From Bacteroidota bacterium (GTDB lineage Bacteria > Bacteroidota > Bacteroidia > B-17B0 > Aurantibacillaceae), in contig CANFTW010000008.1 in the NCBI GenBank assembly GCA_947450025.1, positions 62,001 through 126,000 of the forward strand: 64,000 nt of DNA. The letters are read 5' to 3'. A program made the position numbers and the translations under genes. Positions 36,140 through 45,537 of this stretch are shown in pieces (within the stretch, counting starts at the first letter, position 1; each line of letters opens with the position of its first letter). The notes beneath the pieces are model-generated. The model saw only the letters and a program-made list of their open reading frames with translations. It ran no database searches and was not told the DNA's origin.

Positions 36140-39100
36140 TTAGTCTTTTATTAATTTATATGTTTTAATAGAATCCTTACTGGAAACTTTTAAATAATAA
36201 ATTCCGTTTGCTAAATCAGAAATATTAATCGTTTTTGAAATGAATCCGTTTCCATCCATTAAACTTTTATATACTAATTTGCCATCAACAGAATGAATAA
36301 AAATTTCTGCATTTAACTGAGTGTTAGAATTAATTTCTATAGTAAATACACCTGTATTTGGATTAGGGTATACATTTAAACTCATATTGTCATTAAACTC
36401 TTCTATACCAACACACGCATTAACTAACAAGGTATCTCTCGCTATGTTAGAGCATCCGTTTGGAGCAGTATAGTTGTATGTAATAATATGAGCGCCTTGT
36501 CCTGCTTGATTAGCAAAGAATGTGCTTCCTGTAACCCCAGCTCCAATATATGTTCCTCCAGATGGAGTACCTTCTGTTAATAAACGACCAACAGCGTTAG
36601 TCGGGCAGAAATTTGTGATTCCAGAGAATGATAAAGATACGTTTGGTTTAGGTTTAGAAGTGATATTGATTATATCTGAATTAACACATCCTAAAGTATT
36701 TGTAACAACAACGGAGTAGGTACCAATGCTGTTTACACTAATAAAAGATGAAGTAGCTCCTGTGCTCCATAAATAAGTATTACCAACGCCGAACCCGGCA
36801 TATAAATTTATAGAATTACCTTGACAATAAGCTGTATCAGCACCTAAAGTAACAATTGGCGTACTTCCTAAAGTAATGTTAACAGTGTCAGAGTTAGAAC
36901 AACCGTTCGTATTAGTTGCTCTTACCCAATATTGACCAGGGGTTGTCACATTAATACTTGAAGCAATAGCATTGGTGTTCCATAAATAATTATTGGCTGT
37001 TGTATTTGCAGAAATAATCACTGGTAAATTACAATACAATGTATCATGACCTAAACTTGGAGCTGGAGTAGCTTTAACGACTAGATTAATAGTGTCTTTC
37101 GCTATACACCCTGATGTAGCATCTGTTAATGAAACGGAATAAACAGCTGTATTATTTAATGCAGAAATATTTGGATTTGAAATATTATAAGCTGATAATC
37201 CAGCGGTTGGTGCCCAGCTATATGATATAGTGGATGGTTGATAAAAGATTATGTTTGGTCTGCTTGTAGATGTTGTAGGAATTGGACTAGATGTCCAGTA
37301 AGCAGGGTTATTCGAAGTAGAATAAGCGTATAGAACGGAGTTATTTGGTGTTGTTGTATAATATGTTTGAGCATTTCCACTTCCAAAAAATTCTGTTTGT
37401 CTAATATCAACAACGATATTGGATACTCCATCCCAGTTATAAGGAGTCGTAAAATTAATTGTATTTAATCCTATTGAAGCAGTTACAGTAGTTGGACCAT
37501 ATACATTTGTTATACTAGTTGTAACAAATGCGCTTAGAACAGTGTTAGTTGTAGCAGCTATATTAACATTGTAATCTGTAATAGGAGTATTAGGACTTGG
37601 AATGGTAGAGGTACTAAAAGAAATTGATGTGATATTTCCAGCCGACATTCCCATTGCAGTCAACTCTGATGCTTTGAATAAGTATTGCTGCCAAGTTTGA
37701 TACCAAAAGTTGCCAAATGCAGTTGGGTAGCTAAATGTAGATGTAAGGGATGTACTGTTTCCTACTGGGTAAGATGGGTTATAATTTACTTGTAACTGAA
37801 CAGGAGAACCTTTACAAACAGAATCATTTGGAGTAGCTGAAATTGAAAAAATTGGTTTTTTTGTAATTGTTAAAGTAGTTGTATCATTCACAAAAACAGC
37901 ATCGCTTGCTAACTCCGTATAAGCTTTAAATACATAGGTGCCAGTTTTACTCATATTATAATTTAGAGTAATTAGCGTATCTAAAGTAGCGCCAGGAGCT
38001 AATGTTCCTGATGAAAGCGATAAGGTGTAAGTTGCAGGGTTAGGACCAGTTACCTTTACTTTAACAGGTATAGGTCTGTTGGTCATACTATACGGGTTAA
38101 TGTAATTGTTTTGAATTCTAATTAAAATAGTATCTACACCATTAAAACATTTAGACGTATTATACACTGGTTTTAAAATAGCAGAAACACCCACGTCTAA
38201 AAAATCTTTAATACAATCAATTTCATAAGCACCGATATCTGGACTCGTATTCGCATTAACACCTGCTTTAGGTCTTGCGTTTAATAAATAGTCTGAATTT
38301 GGTAATCCTACAGCTGGTAATATTGTTGCTCCTGATTCAATTAGAGTAACCATATTATTTGCGATATTTAGATTATTATCAGCAATGAAGGGTGCATTTC
38401 CGTTAGATGGTGGAATAGAATTCACATCATTTGTTGCATTGGTAAATTGAGAAAATGTTCGCCAGTTTGCTAAGTTAATTTGAGTTCCAGTTCCTACGCC
38501 GCCTATATAATGCGTAAGCGAATTTCCGCTTACCATATAAGCATTGTAATCTAAATTAGTAGTTGTAAAGTTGTAGCTTGCCGGGAACCATACCGCATAA
38601 AAGCGTACTGTAGCTGCTGTAGAACTCATCTTGTTATTAAAGATGTTATTTTTAATATCTAACCCCGTGCTTAATGTAGAGACAATTAATAGAGGGGCAG
38701 ATGCACATGATGTCCCAGTTCCTGTATTACTTCCATACATATTAATACTATTGTAGTAAATTTTATGGTTTGCCCCACTTGCTACTCTAATACCAAAAGC
38801 ATTAAGTGTTGTGTTTGTTGAACTATAATTTGTGGTTTTAATATCGTAAATCACATTGTTCAATAACGTGTGATTGTTACCAGCCGCTAAGTTGATACCG
38901 TATGCTCCAAAGCCAGACGGGCTTGGCATTCTAATTCCATAAATTTTATTTCTAACAATCGAATCATTTCCTGAAACAGCAATTGTTCCTAAAACCTCTA
39001 TACCTGCAATAGTTGTCGCATTTAAAGGAAGAATATTAAAAATGGTATTGTCATATAATTTTGCAGCTAAACAACTTGATAAGTATATACCACGATTAAG

Positions 39101-39862
39101 GTTATATTCTGTTGAATCTGTTGAACCAATTGTGTTTTTTTGAATAACTAATGAATGTGTACATAATGCAGCAGTGGTTCCTCCAGTAACAATAACACCA
39201 TAGTAAGTTTTTTTAATTTCATTATTTTCAATTAATAAATTATCAAAATTATTTCCTATAGTGGTCACTGCAGAGATGGATGCTCCAGTGCCACCACCTG
39301 CTAAAATACCAACAATTGTAGATACTGGTGAAGTAGACATTGGGTCAACATTCCCTTTAATCACACAGTTTTTAATCACATCGTTTACGCAGCCTAACGC
39401 AGGAGCTGCTACATCACCAATTAATCGAATTACAGATGTTAAGCCTACTGTATTTGTATTAATAATAGATAAGTCTCGGCCAATACTTCCACCCAAAATA
39501 TCACCGTCAATACTAACACTATCAGCACCAAATAATTCAATCACCGATCTACCTGAAATTGGCGAACCTGTAATCGTTGCTGTTACCGAAGGGCGTATTC
39601 TAACAGATGAATAATATGATGATCCTGTGCCACTTGCTTGAAGAGCAACTGGAGTTGAAGGCTCCGAAGTATTTCCAGTAATTTTTATTGAGATAACTCC
39701 AGTGTGAATACCAACGTTGATAGCACCAAAAGCGTCACTTACCGTTGAATAGGTAGTTACAGGTCCTCCGTTAGAAACATCAACTTGAGCAGATGAAGAA
39801 CCAACTACTAAAACAGCTAATGCCGCTAATAATATTTTTGTCTTCAAGTAAATTTTTTTCAT
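36140..39862 (-). CDS. Large secreted beta-helix / Ig-like protein with T9SS type A sorting domain
   Basis: A 1240-residue surface protein. After the signal peptide (ending GSSSAQ), residues ~60-470 form a right-handed parallel beta-helix seen as repeated turns such as NLLIENNEIKKTYYGVIVTGG and HTLLNNVIYDIKTTNYSS, closing with SPDIGAYEIDC (~545). A CARDB-like domain (~550-670) and Ig/PKD-like repeats follow, including two similar units around NNYLWNTNAIASSINV and NTYLWSTGATSSFISV. The end (LNVYPNPNTGVFTIEI, LANGIYYLKV) is a type A sorting signal. Such proteins act as adhesins or polysaccharide-binding proteins; no catalytic motif was recognised. Confidence 0.9.
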   Translation of the reverse strand: MKKIYLKTKILLAALAVLVVGSSSAQVDVSNGGPVTTYSTVSDAFGAINVGIHTGVISIKITGNTSEPSTPVALQASGTGSSYYSSVRIRPSVTATITGSPISGRSVIELFGADSVSIDGDILGGSIGRDLSIINTNTVGLTSVIRLIGDVAAPALGCVNDVIKNCVIKGNVDPMSTSPVSTIVGILAGGGTGASISAVTTIGNNFDNLLIENNEIKKTYYGVIVTGGTTAALCTHSLVIQKNTIGSTDSTEYNLNRGIYLSSCLAAKLYDNTIFNILPLNATTIAGIEVLGTIAVSGNDSIVRNKIYGIRMPSPSGFGAYGINLAAGNNHTLLNNVIYDIKTTNYSSTNTTLNAFGIRVASGANHKIYYNSINMYGSNTGTGTSCASAPLLIVSTLSTGLDIKNNIFNNKMSSTAATVRFYAVWFPASYNFTTTNLDYNAYMVSGNSLTHYIGGVGTGTQINLANWRTFSQFTNATNDVNSIPPSNGNAPFIADNNLNIANNMVTLIESGATILPAVGLPNSDYLLNARPKAGVNANTSPDIGAYEIDCIKDFLDVGVSAILKPVYNTSKCFNGVDTILIRIQNNYINPYSMTNRPIPVKVKVTGPNPATYTLSLSSGTLAPGATLDTLITLNYNMSKTGTYVFKAYTELASDAVFVNDTTTLTITKKPIFSISATPNDSVCKGSPVQLQVNYNPSYPVGNSTSLTSTFSYPTAFGNFWYQTWQQYLFKASELTAMGMSAGNITSISFSTSTIPSPNTPITDYNVNIAATTNTVLSAFVTTSITNVYGPTTVTASIGLNTINFTTPYNWDGVSNIVVDIRQTEFFGSGNAQTYYTTTPNNSVLYAYSTSNNPAYWTSSPIPTTSTSRPNIIFYQPSTISYSWAPTAGLSAYNISNPNISALNNTAVYSVSLTDATSGCIAKDTINLVVKATPAPSLGHDTLYCNLPVIISANTTANNYLWNTNAIASSINVTTPGQYWVRATNTNGCSNSDTVNITLGSTPIVTLGADTAYCQGNSINLYAGFGVGNTYLWSTGATSSFISVNSIGTYSVVVTNTLGCVNSDIINITSKPKPNVSLSFSGITNFCPTNAVGRLLTEGTPSGGTYIGAGVTGSTFFANQAGQGAHIITYNYTAPNGCSNIARDTLLVNACVGIEEFNDNMSLNVYPNPNTGVFTIEINSNTQLNAEIFIHSVDGKLVYKSLMDGNGFISKTINISDLANGIYYLKVSSKDSIKTYKLIKD

Positions 39863-39985
39863 AAATTTTATTTTTAGTCTTATTTACACAAAAATATGCC
39901 ATTAATTTGTTAAATCCTACCTCATTCGTTAACAAAAAATAGCCAATCGTCTAATAAAATATCATTATTCTTGCATTCTTATTTG

Positions 39986-39993
39986 TATTTTTG
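39986..39993 (+). promoter_or_regulatory. Putative -7 element of tatA
   Basis: TATTTTTG is a full match to TAnnTTTG and lies only 4 bases before the tatA ATG at 39998, so transcription would begin at or very near the start codon (leaderless mRNA). No -33 element is clear. Confidence 0.4.
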
Positions 39994-39997
39994 TACC

Positions 39998-40258
39998 ATG
40001 AATTCTCTATATGTTTTATTTTTAAACCTAGGTGGTGGCGAAGTCGTTTTAATCCTACTAGTCATTTTATTAATGTTTGGTGGAAAAGGAGTTCCTAATA
40101 TTGCTAAAGCTTTAGGGAAGGGAATAAGAGAGTTTAAAGATGCTGCTAATGGTATACAAAAAGATGTCATGCAAGGAACGGGTGGAATCACCAATACTAT
40201 TCAAGAGCATATTCAAGAAGTAAAAAAAGAAGTCGATAAAATATCAGATCCTAAGTAA
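39998..40258 (+). CDS. tatA: Twin-arginine translocase subunit TatA/E
   Basis: An 86-residue protein from the ATG at 39998; the ORF track start at 39971 is a TTG that adds nine unlikely residues. GGGEVVLILLVILLMFGGKGVPNIAKALGKGIREFKDA is the classic TatA pattern: short membrane helix, FGGK hinge, amphipathic helix. The acidic/basic tail is disordered. TatA oligomers open the inner membrane for folded proteins. It sits 16 bases before a run of peptidyl-prolyl isomerase genes, which links folding and export. Confidence 0.93.
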   Translation: MNSLYVLFLNLGGGEVVLILLVILLMFGGKGVPNIAKALGKGIREFKDAANGIQKDVMQGTGGITNTIQEHIQEVKKEVDKISDPK

Positions 40259-40274
40259 CTTTTAAAAGCGCTTA

Positions 40275-40844
40275 ATGGTTTCTCGTCAATTTTTATATTT
40301 ATCTTTTCGTTGGTTAATCTTAACTGTTTCGTCGATGTTATTTTCGTTTTGTCATCCCGATAAAATAGAAAATGAAGCTAATACTTTTAATCAAGATAAA
40401 GTCAAACAACAATTTGTCAAAGCTAATCAACAAGTGGTGGTTAAAGAAAATGATGAAATGGATTATTTTCAAAAATCTCATAAAATGTCATTTGTTAAAA
40501 CTACTAGTGGGATTCGATATTTTGTTTATAAGCCCTCAGAAAAAGGTGATTCAATAAAGAATGATGATGTTCTAAAAATTAACTACACCGTTTCATTGTT
40601 AGATGGCACAGAATGTTATTCTTCTAAAAATGAGGGATTGAAAGAATTTACAGTGGGGATGGAAAATATGGAAGATGGCTTGCACAAGGCCGTATTATTT
40701 TTAAAATCTGGCGACAAAGCCTTAATATTAATCCCATCCCATTTAGCACATGGATTATTGGGTGATTCAAAAAAAATCCCGCCCCAATCTCCCATTTTGT
40801 ATGATTTAGAGATTGTCTCCGTTAAAAAAAATCAATCGAAATAA
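40275..40844 (+). CDS. FKBP-like lipoprotein with degenerate active site
   Basis: A 189-residue lipoprotein (lipobox ending SMLFSFC, Cys26) with one FKBP-type domain, residues ~95-187: LKINYTVSLLDGTECYSS, GLHKAVLFLKSGDKALILIPSHLAHG and PPQSPILYDLEIVSV. Usual FKBP pocket residues are replaced: FDSS becomes CYSS and the VI.GW.E stretch becomes MEDGLHKA. It may be a chaperone without isomerase activity; GldI of flavobacteria is a comparable FKBP lipoprotein. Its stop overlaps the next start (TAATG). Confidence 0.85.
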   Translation: MVSRQFLYLSFRWLILTVSSMLFSFCHPDKIENEANTFNQDKVKQQFVKANQQVVVKENDEMDYFQKSHKMSFVKTTSGIRYFVYKPSEKGDSIKNDDVLKINYTVSLLDGTECYSSKNEGLKEFTVGMENMEDGLHKAVLFLKSGDKALILIPSHLAHGLLGDSKKIPPQSPILYDLEIVSVKKNQSK

Positions 40845-41728
40845 TGTTTATGAAAATTAGAGCGTTATTTCTATTAGCCGTATTATTTTCGTTTTTCAGT
40901 TGTAAAAAACAAACAGAGTTTAAAGGATATGCATTTTATCCCGATGGATATTATTGCAAATTATTATCTATAGGCGATGGTAATGAGAGTCCTACAAGTA
41001 ATCAGGTGGTTGTGTTAGATGCCGTTATGAGGACTCAGTCTGATTCTGTTTTTTGGGATACGAAACATGATGCGACAAATGGTCTATACGTTTCCCTAAG
41101 AAATAACCTTTTAGGTTCGGCAAAAGATTATTATTTAAGGATGGTAGAAGGTGATAGTGTTTCTTTTTTGATTAAACCTTCAGTTTTTTTTAGAGCCTAT
41201 TTTGATACCATCGTTCCTGAATTTTGCAAAAACGATTCTTTAGTTCGTTTAGATGTTAAACTTAATCAAATCATATCCAAATCAGAGTATGACGCTATGG
41301 TTAATAATGCTTTTGGTGAAGATAAAGAAGAGGATACCGAACTCTTGGAATTACAAAACATTGATTGCTATTTGTTGAATAATTATAAATATGTGAAAGC
41401 TGATGAAAATGGAATTTATGTTATTTCTAAAACAACAACAACCCTTGAAAAAGTCTCGAACGGTAAAAAAGTTAAAATTGCTTTTAAAGGCTCTTTTTTA
41501 GACGGTAAACCTGTTGATAGAACAGAGCAAATTATCGAATTTATTTACGGAACCCCTGATCAATTAATTAAAGGGTTAAATATTGTTATTGGATCATTAA
41601 AAAAAGGTGAAACTACAAAAATAATAGTACCTTCGCGACTGGCTTTTGGCGAGTCAGGAAGTAGTAATCATTCAATACCTCCATACACACCATTAGTTTA
41701 TAATATAAAAATAATAGATATAAAATAA
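40844..41728 (+). CDS. FKBP-like lipoprotein with two degenerate FKBP domains
   Basis: A 294-residue lipoprotein (LFSFFSCKK, Cys20). Two FKBP-like units are visible: residues ~48-150 (VVVLDAVMRTQSDSVFWDT, MVEGDSVSFLIKPSVFF) and ~205-294 (VKIAFKGSFLDGKPVD, GSLKKGETTKIIVPSRLAFGESG, IPPYTPLVYNIKIIDI). The second keeps the IP..LAFG loop but lacks the FDSS and GW.E pocket residues. Start could be the first ATG, which overlaps the previous stop, or the ATG two codons later. It is predicted to sit in the periplasm, attached to a membrane. Confidence 0.83.
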   Translation: MFMKIRALFLLAVLFSFFSCKKQTEFKGYAFYPDGYYCKLLSIGDGNESPTSNQVVVLDAVMRTQSDSVFWDTKHDATNGLYVSLRNNLLGSAKDYYLRMVEGDSVSFLIKPSVFFRAYFDTIVPEFCKNDSLVRLDVKLNQIISKSEYDAMVNNAFGEDKEEDTELLELQNIDCYLLNNYKYVKADENGIYVISKTTTTLEKVSNGKKVKIAFKGSFLDGKPVDRTEQIIEFIYGTPDQLIKGLNIVIGSLKKGETTKIIVPSRLAFGESGSSNHSIPPYTPLVYNIKIIDIK

Positions 41729-41735
41729 AACACAC

Positions 41736-42689
41736 ATGAACAAACTTTCGATGTTATTAGGTTCTGCGCTTTTAGTAGGACTTGCTTCTTGTAACAAATC
41801 AGAATTTGATGGTTTTACAAAAGCTGAAAATGGGTTACATTATCAATTTTTCACTCAAGATGAAGCAGGCGTTAAAGCTGCAGAAGGAGATGGTGTGACA
41901 ATGAGTATTCTTTATTCTTTGAAACATCAAAATAAAGATTCGGTTTTATTTGATTCAAGATTAAATTCAGATGATGGAACAGGAGTTGTTCGTTATATTT
42001 TACCTAAATCATCATTTTCAGGAAGTTTAGAAGATGCTATCAAAATGATGGCTAAAAATGATAGCGCTGCATTTATTATTAGTGCTGATTCATTTTTCTT
42101 AAAAACCAATAGAATGCATGAGTTACCGCCATTTGCAAAACCTGGAGATAAATTGCAAATCACCATTAAAATGGTTGAGATAAAATCAAAGAAAGAGTTA
42201 GACGAAAATCAGAAAAAGCAACAAGATGAAATGGCTAAAATGGCTGAGGGCGAAAAACCTTTATTAGATGCTTATTTAGCAACTAATAAAATCACTACAG
42301 CTCCTACAGCAAGTGGTTTAATTTTTATTGAAACTCAAAAAGGAAAAGGAAAAGATCATCCAAAAGCTAATGACGAAGTTCGTGTAAATTATACCGGTAA
42401 ATTGTTAGACGGAACTGTTTTTGATTCTTCTATTGAAGCAGATGCTAAGTCTGCAAATATTTATAATCCTCAAAGACCTTATGAACCAATTAAATTTGTT
42501 TTAGAACAAGGGCAAGTAATTAAAGGTTGGGATGAAGCTATTCAATTAATGACTAAGGGTAGTAAAGCAAAAATCATTATCCCATCTAATTTAGGATATG
42601 GCCCAAGAGGTGGCGGACCGATTCCTCCATACTCAACATTAGTATTTGATGTAGAATTAGTTGACTATAAGGCTGGAGTAGCTCAATAG
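41736..42689 (+). CDS. FKBP-type peptidyl-prolyl cis-trans isomerase lipoprotein, two domains
   Basis: A 317-residue lipoprotein (LVGLASCNKS, Cys19). The first FKBP-like unit (~45-152) is degenerate (SILYSLKHQNKDSVLFDS, MMAKNDSAAFIISADSFF). A charged helix (DENQKKQQDEMAKMAEGE) leads to a canonical second domain (~210-313) with VNYTGKLLDGTVFDSS, GQVIKGWDEAIQLMTKG, IPSNLGYGPRGGG and IPPYSTLVFDVELVDY, so isomerase activity is expected. It follows the previous FKBP gene by 7 bases. Confidence 0.92.
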   Translation: MNKLSMLLGSALLVGLASCNKSEFDGFTKAENGLHYQFFTQDEAGVKAAEGDGVTMSILYSLKHQNKDSVLFDSRLNSDDGTGVVRYILPKSSFSGSLEDAIKMMAKNDSAAFIISADSFFLKTNRMHELPPFAKPGDKLQITIKMVEIKSKKELDENQKKQQDEMAKMAEGEKPLLDAYLATNKITTAPTASGLIFIETQKGKGKDHPKANDEVRVNYTGKLLDGTVFDSSIEADAKSANIYNPQRPYEPIKFVLEQGQVIKGWDEAIQLMTKGSKAKIIIPSNLGYGPRGGGPIPPYSTLVFDVELVDYKAGVAQ

Positions 42690-42732
42690 ATTGATAAAAT
42701 AGATTAAGTATATACTATCTAAATATAAAACA

Positions 42733-43797
42733 ATGAAAAAAATAATTTTAGCTTCTCTATTCGCATTAGTATCCATAGGATTAGTTGCGAATCCAGACAA
42801 ACCTAAAAAACCTAAAAAAATAAAAATAAGTAAGATGGATAAAGAATTTTTAAGTAAACAGCCAGACGGCATGTATGCCAAATTTGAAACAACAAAAGGA
42901 GATATTTACTGTGCTTTAGAGTTTAAAAAAACACCAATGACGGTAGCAAACTTTGTTGGTTTAGCAGAGGGGGCAATTAAAAACACGGCAAAAGCAGATG
43001 GTGTTCCTTATTATGATAGTTTAAAATTTCACCGTGTGATTCCTAATTTTATGATTCAAGGTGGCTGTCCATTAGGAACAGGTACTGGTGATCCAGGTTA
43101 TAAATTTGGAGATGAATTTGATGAAACTTTAAAACATACTGGACCAGGTATTTTATCAATGGCAAATGCAGGCCCTGGTACAAATGGTTCTCAGTTTTTT
43201 ATCACTCACGTTAAAACTGAATGGTTGGATGGTAAGCACACTGTATTTGGTCATGTGGTGCAAGGTCAATCGGTAGTTGATTCAATCAAAGGAAATGACT
43301 TATTAAAACACTTAGTGATTTTACGCAAAGGGAAAGAAGCAGAAGCGTTTGATGCACCTAAAGTGTTTGAATTTGAAAAAGCAAATGCCGGCGCTAAAGC
43401 AGCGGCTAAAGCAAAAGCTGAACAAGAAAAAATGGATAAGGTTTTAAATGAAACTTATGGTTCTGCTAAAACAACAGCAAGTGGCTTACGTTACATTATT
43501 GAAAAAGAGGGTGAAGGAACTGCTCCAACTGCTTCCTCTCAAGTAACAGTGCATTATGCCGGTTACTTATTAAATGGAAATAAATTTGATAGTTCTTATG
43601 ACAGAGGACAACCAGCAGTGTTTGGTTTAAATCAAGTTATTCCAGGTTGGACAGAAGGGTTACAATTATTGAAGCCAGGAGGAAAAGCAAAATTAATTAT
43701 CCCTGCTAATTTAGGTTATGGGGCAAATGGTTACCCTCCGGTAATTCCTCCAAACTCTTGGTTGGTATTCGATGTGGAATTAATTAAAGTAAACTAA
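42733..43797 (+). CDS. Cyclophilin-FKBP fusion peptidyl-prolyl isomerase
   Basis: A 354-residue exported protein (signal peptide ending GLVA). Residues ~50-200 are a cyclophilin: [19 protein letters not shown] with the catalytic Arg, [23 protein letters not shown]. An Ala/Lys-rich helical linker ([16 protein letters not shown]) joins it to a canonical FKBP domain (~250-354): [60 protein letters not shown]. Such dual immunophilins have been reported in Flavobacterium and some other organisms. It ends the isomerase cluster and is followed by a terminator. Confidence 0.94.
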   Translation: MKKIILASLFALVSIGLVANPDKPKKPKKIKISKMDKEFLSKQPDGMYAKFETTKGDIYCALEFKKTPMTVANFVGLAEGAIKNTAKADGVPYYDSLKFHRVIPNFMIQGGCPLGTGTGDPGYKFGDEFDETLKHTGPGILSMANAGPGTNGSQFFITHVKTEWLDGKHTVFGHVVQGQSVVDSIKGNDLLKHLVILRKGKEAEAFDAPKVFEFEKANAGAKAAAKAKAEQEKMDKVLNETYGSAKTTASGLRYIIEKEGEGTAPTASSQVTVHYAGYLLNGNKFDSSYDRGQPAVFGLNQVIPGWTEGLQLLKPGGKAKLIIPANLGYGANGYPPVIPPNSWLVFDVELIKVN

Positions 43798-43815
43798 TTT
43801 TAATGTCAATTTTTT

Positions 43816-43848
43816 AAAAAGGCTTCTCAATAGAGAGGCCTTTTTTTT
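43816..43848 (+). terminator. Rho-independent terminator after the isomerase cluster
   Basis: AAAAAGGCTTCTC-AATA-GAGAGGCCTTTTT forms a 13-bp stem with one G-T type mismatch and a run of eight T, 19 bases past the fusion isomerase stop. Confidence 0.9.
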
Positions 43849-43960
43849 GTTTTTATTGGAACACAAGTGACACTGATTAAATCAACTTTGCGAGATATAA
43901 ATCTCAATTATCAATGTTCTATTATTAATTCGCACTGTTCTAAAATTTGTATATTTAGTT

Positions 43961-45415
43961 ATGCAAAACATCAAAACCCGATTCATTACTCACACCATTT
44001 TTTTCTTTTTGGTGTATGCTGTCATGTTTTATGTAGTGTTAAGAGCTGTGAGCATGGAGATGACTCATGATGAAGCTTATTCCTATTATAATGCTAAACA
44101 TTTTTGGTGGGTGGAAACCCTTTGCACTGGCAATACCCATTGGTTTAATTTTTTAGCGATTAAAACTTGTGTATTATTTGGTTTAGAAAAAACAAGTCAG
44201 TTGCGCTGGTTTACATTGTTATCCTCAGGAATATGTTTAACCACGGTGTATTTTTGGATTAAAAGTTTAAAAGATATTCCTTCAAAAGTTCTTGCATTTT
44301 CATTGCTGTTATTAAATCCTTTTTTGATTGATTATTTGTCCTTAGCGCGAGGTTATTCCACCGCATTGATGTTTGAAGTGTTAAGCATTGCTTGTTATTA
44401 TTTAGCTTCAAAAAATAAACAACGAAATTTATCAGTGCTTTCCTTATTTTTTGCTGGGATGTCAGCCATTGCCAATTTTAATTTCTTTTATTTTTTTGTA
44501 GCTTTTTGTAGCCTATATTTTTATAAACACTATTTAAGGCAAGGCTTTGTTTTTTTGAGAGAAAAGTTTTTCTATTTCGAAATAATTTTTTCTATAGGTA
44601 TCTCAACCATTGTGATTAAAGCGCTGCAATTTATAACAACCTGTTCTAACGATATCGGCGCATATGGAGTTAATGATTTAATAAGCGGTGTATTTGGAGG
44701 CTACATACAAACATTGGCATATAAAGATGGATTATTAAGTGTTGATGTTATACAAATTTTAGCATATGTTATGTGTGGCTTGGTTTTTTTAACAGCAATT
44801 TATGGTATTTGGTTTTCTAAAAAACATAAGTGCATTTGGTACACACTTGCAAGTTCTTTATTGCTAATCATGTTAGTATTAATGGTATTTAATAAATTGT
44901 GTTTAGGAGTTTTGTATCCAACACACCGCACGGTATTGATGTTTTACCCTTTAATAGCAATGGTTTTTGTAGGATTTATAAATGCTGTAATAACCAAACA
45001 AAATATCAAAGCAATCATTTCGTATAGTATAGGTACATGTTTTACTATACACTTTTTAATGAATGTAAGTTTGCGTTACTGTTTTGATTACTGGCAACAA
45101 GCAGATACTAAAACCTGTTTTACTTATTTGGATAGCATTGGTGCTAAAAGAGTAGGTATTGCACCTGAGTTGTTTGGCGTGTATCGCAATTACTATCAAG
45201 TAACTGATAAGTACAAATTTAAGTTCGAAGGAAAAAGTATTAATACTGCTTTTCCAAATGGTCTAGATGCATCTACTAAAGAATTAAAGCAATATGAGTA
45301 CTTAGTATTATTTCCTCCTTATAATTTGTGCTTTTATAAAAATAATGAGGTAAAATTACAGGCAGTTAAATTATATGTGAATACCGGGACATTGTTACTT
45401 GGTATTCGTAAATAG
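43961..45415 (+). CDS. GT-C type membrane glycosyltransferase-like protein
   Basis: A 484-residue integral membrane protein with about ten to eleven hydrophobic segments. After the first helix the periplasmic loop reads VSMEMTHDEAYSYYNAKHFWW; an acidic DE-type motif in this loop is the catalytic signature of polyprenyl-phosphate-sugar dependent GT-C enzymes (PMT/ArnT class). LARGYSTALMFEVLSIACYY is also typical of the group. The C-terminal ~90 residues are a soluble periplasmic domain. Acceptor and donor are unknown; no adjacent gene helps. Confidence 0.75.
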   Translation: MQNIKTRFITHTIFFFLVYAVMFYVVLRAVSMEMTHDEAYSYYNAKHFWWVETLCTGNTHWFNFLAIKTCVLFGLEKTSQLRWFTLLSSGICLTTVYFWIKSLKDIPSKVLAFSLLLLNPFLIDYLSLARGYSTALMFEVLSIACYYLASKNKQRNLSVLSLFFAGMSAIANFNFFYFFVAFCSLYFYKHYLRQGFVFLREKFFYFEIIFSIGISTIVIKALQFITTCSNDIGAYGVNDLISGVFGGYIQTLAYKDGLLSVDVIQILAYVMCGLVFLTAIYGIWFSKKHKCIWYTLASSLLLIMLVLMVFNKLCLGVLYPTHRTVLMFYPLIAMVFVGFINAVITKQNIKAIISYSIGTCFTIHFLMNVSLRYCFDYWQQADTKTCFTYLDSIGAKRVGIAPELFGVYRNYYQVTDKYKFKFEGKSINTAFPNGLDASTKELKQYEYLVLFPPYNLCFYKNNEVKLQAVKLYVNTGTLLLGIRK

Positions 45416-45507
45416 AGGAATTCTCAACATTCTAAGGGCATGTATATTTCAAAAATCTTATAAACAATCGGTTGAAAAGTACGTTACTTATAGCATAGGA
45501 ATTTCCT

Positions 45508-45515
45508 TAAATTTG
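45508..45515 (+). promoter_or_regulatory. Putative -7 element of gcvP
   Basis: TAAATTTG is a full match to TAnnTTTG, 22 bases before the gcvP ATG. The upstream 122-base spacer shows no glycine-riboswitch-like structure. Confidence 0.45.
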
Positions 45516-45537
45516 TACCTCTAAAAATAAATTACAT

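Noticed and set aside
43867-44070. 67-residue ORF overlapping the GT-C gene start
   Set aside because: It is out of frame with the long membrane protein and has no motif; a shadow ORF.
45416-45537. Possible glycine riboswitch upstream of gcvP
   Set aside because: The 122-base spacer has none of the expected stems or conserved purine-rich core; only a promoter-like element is seen.
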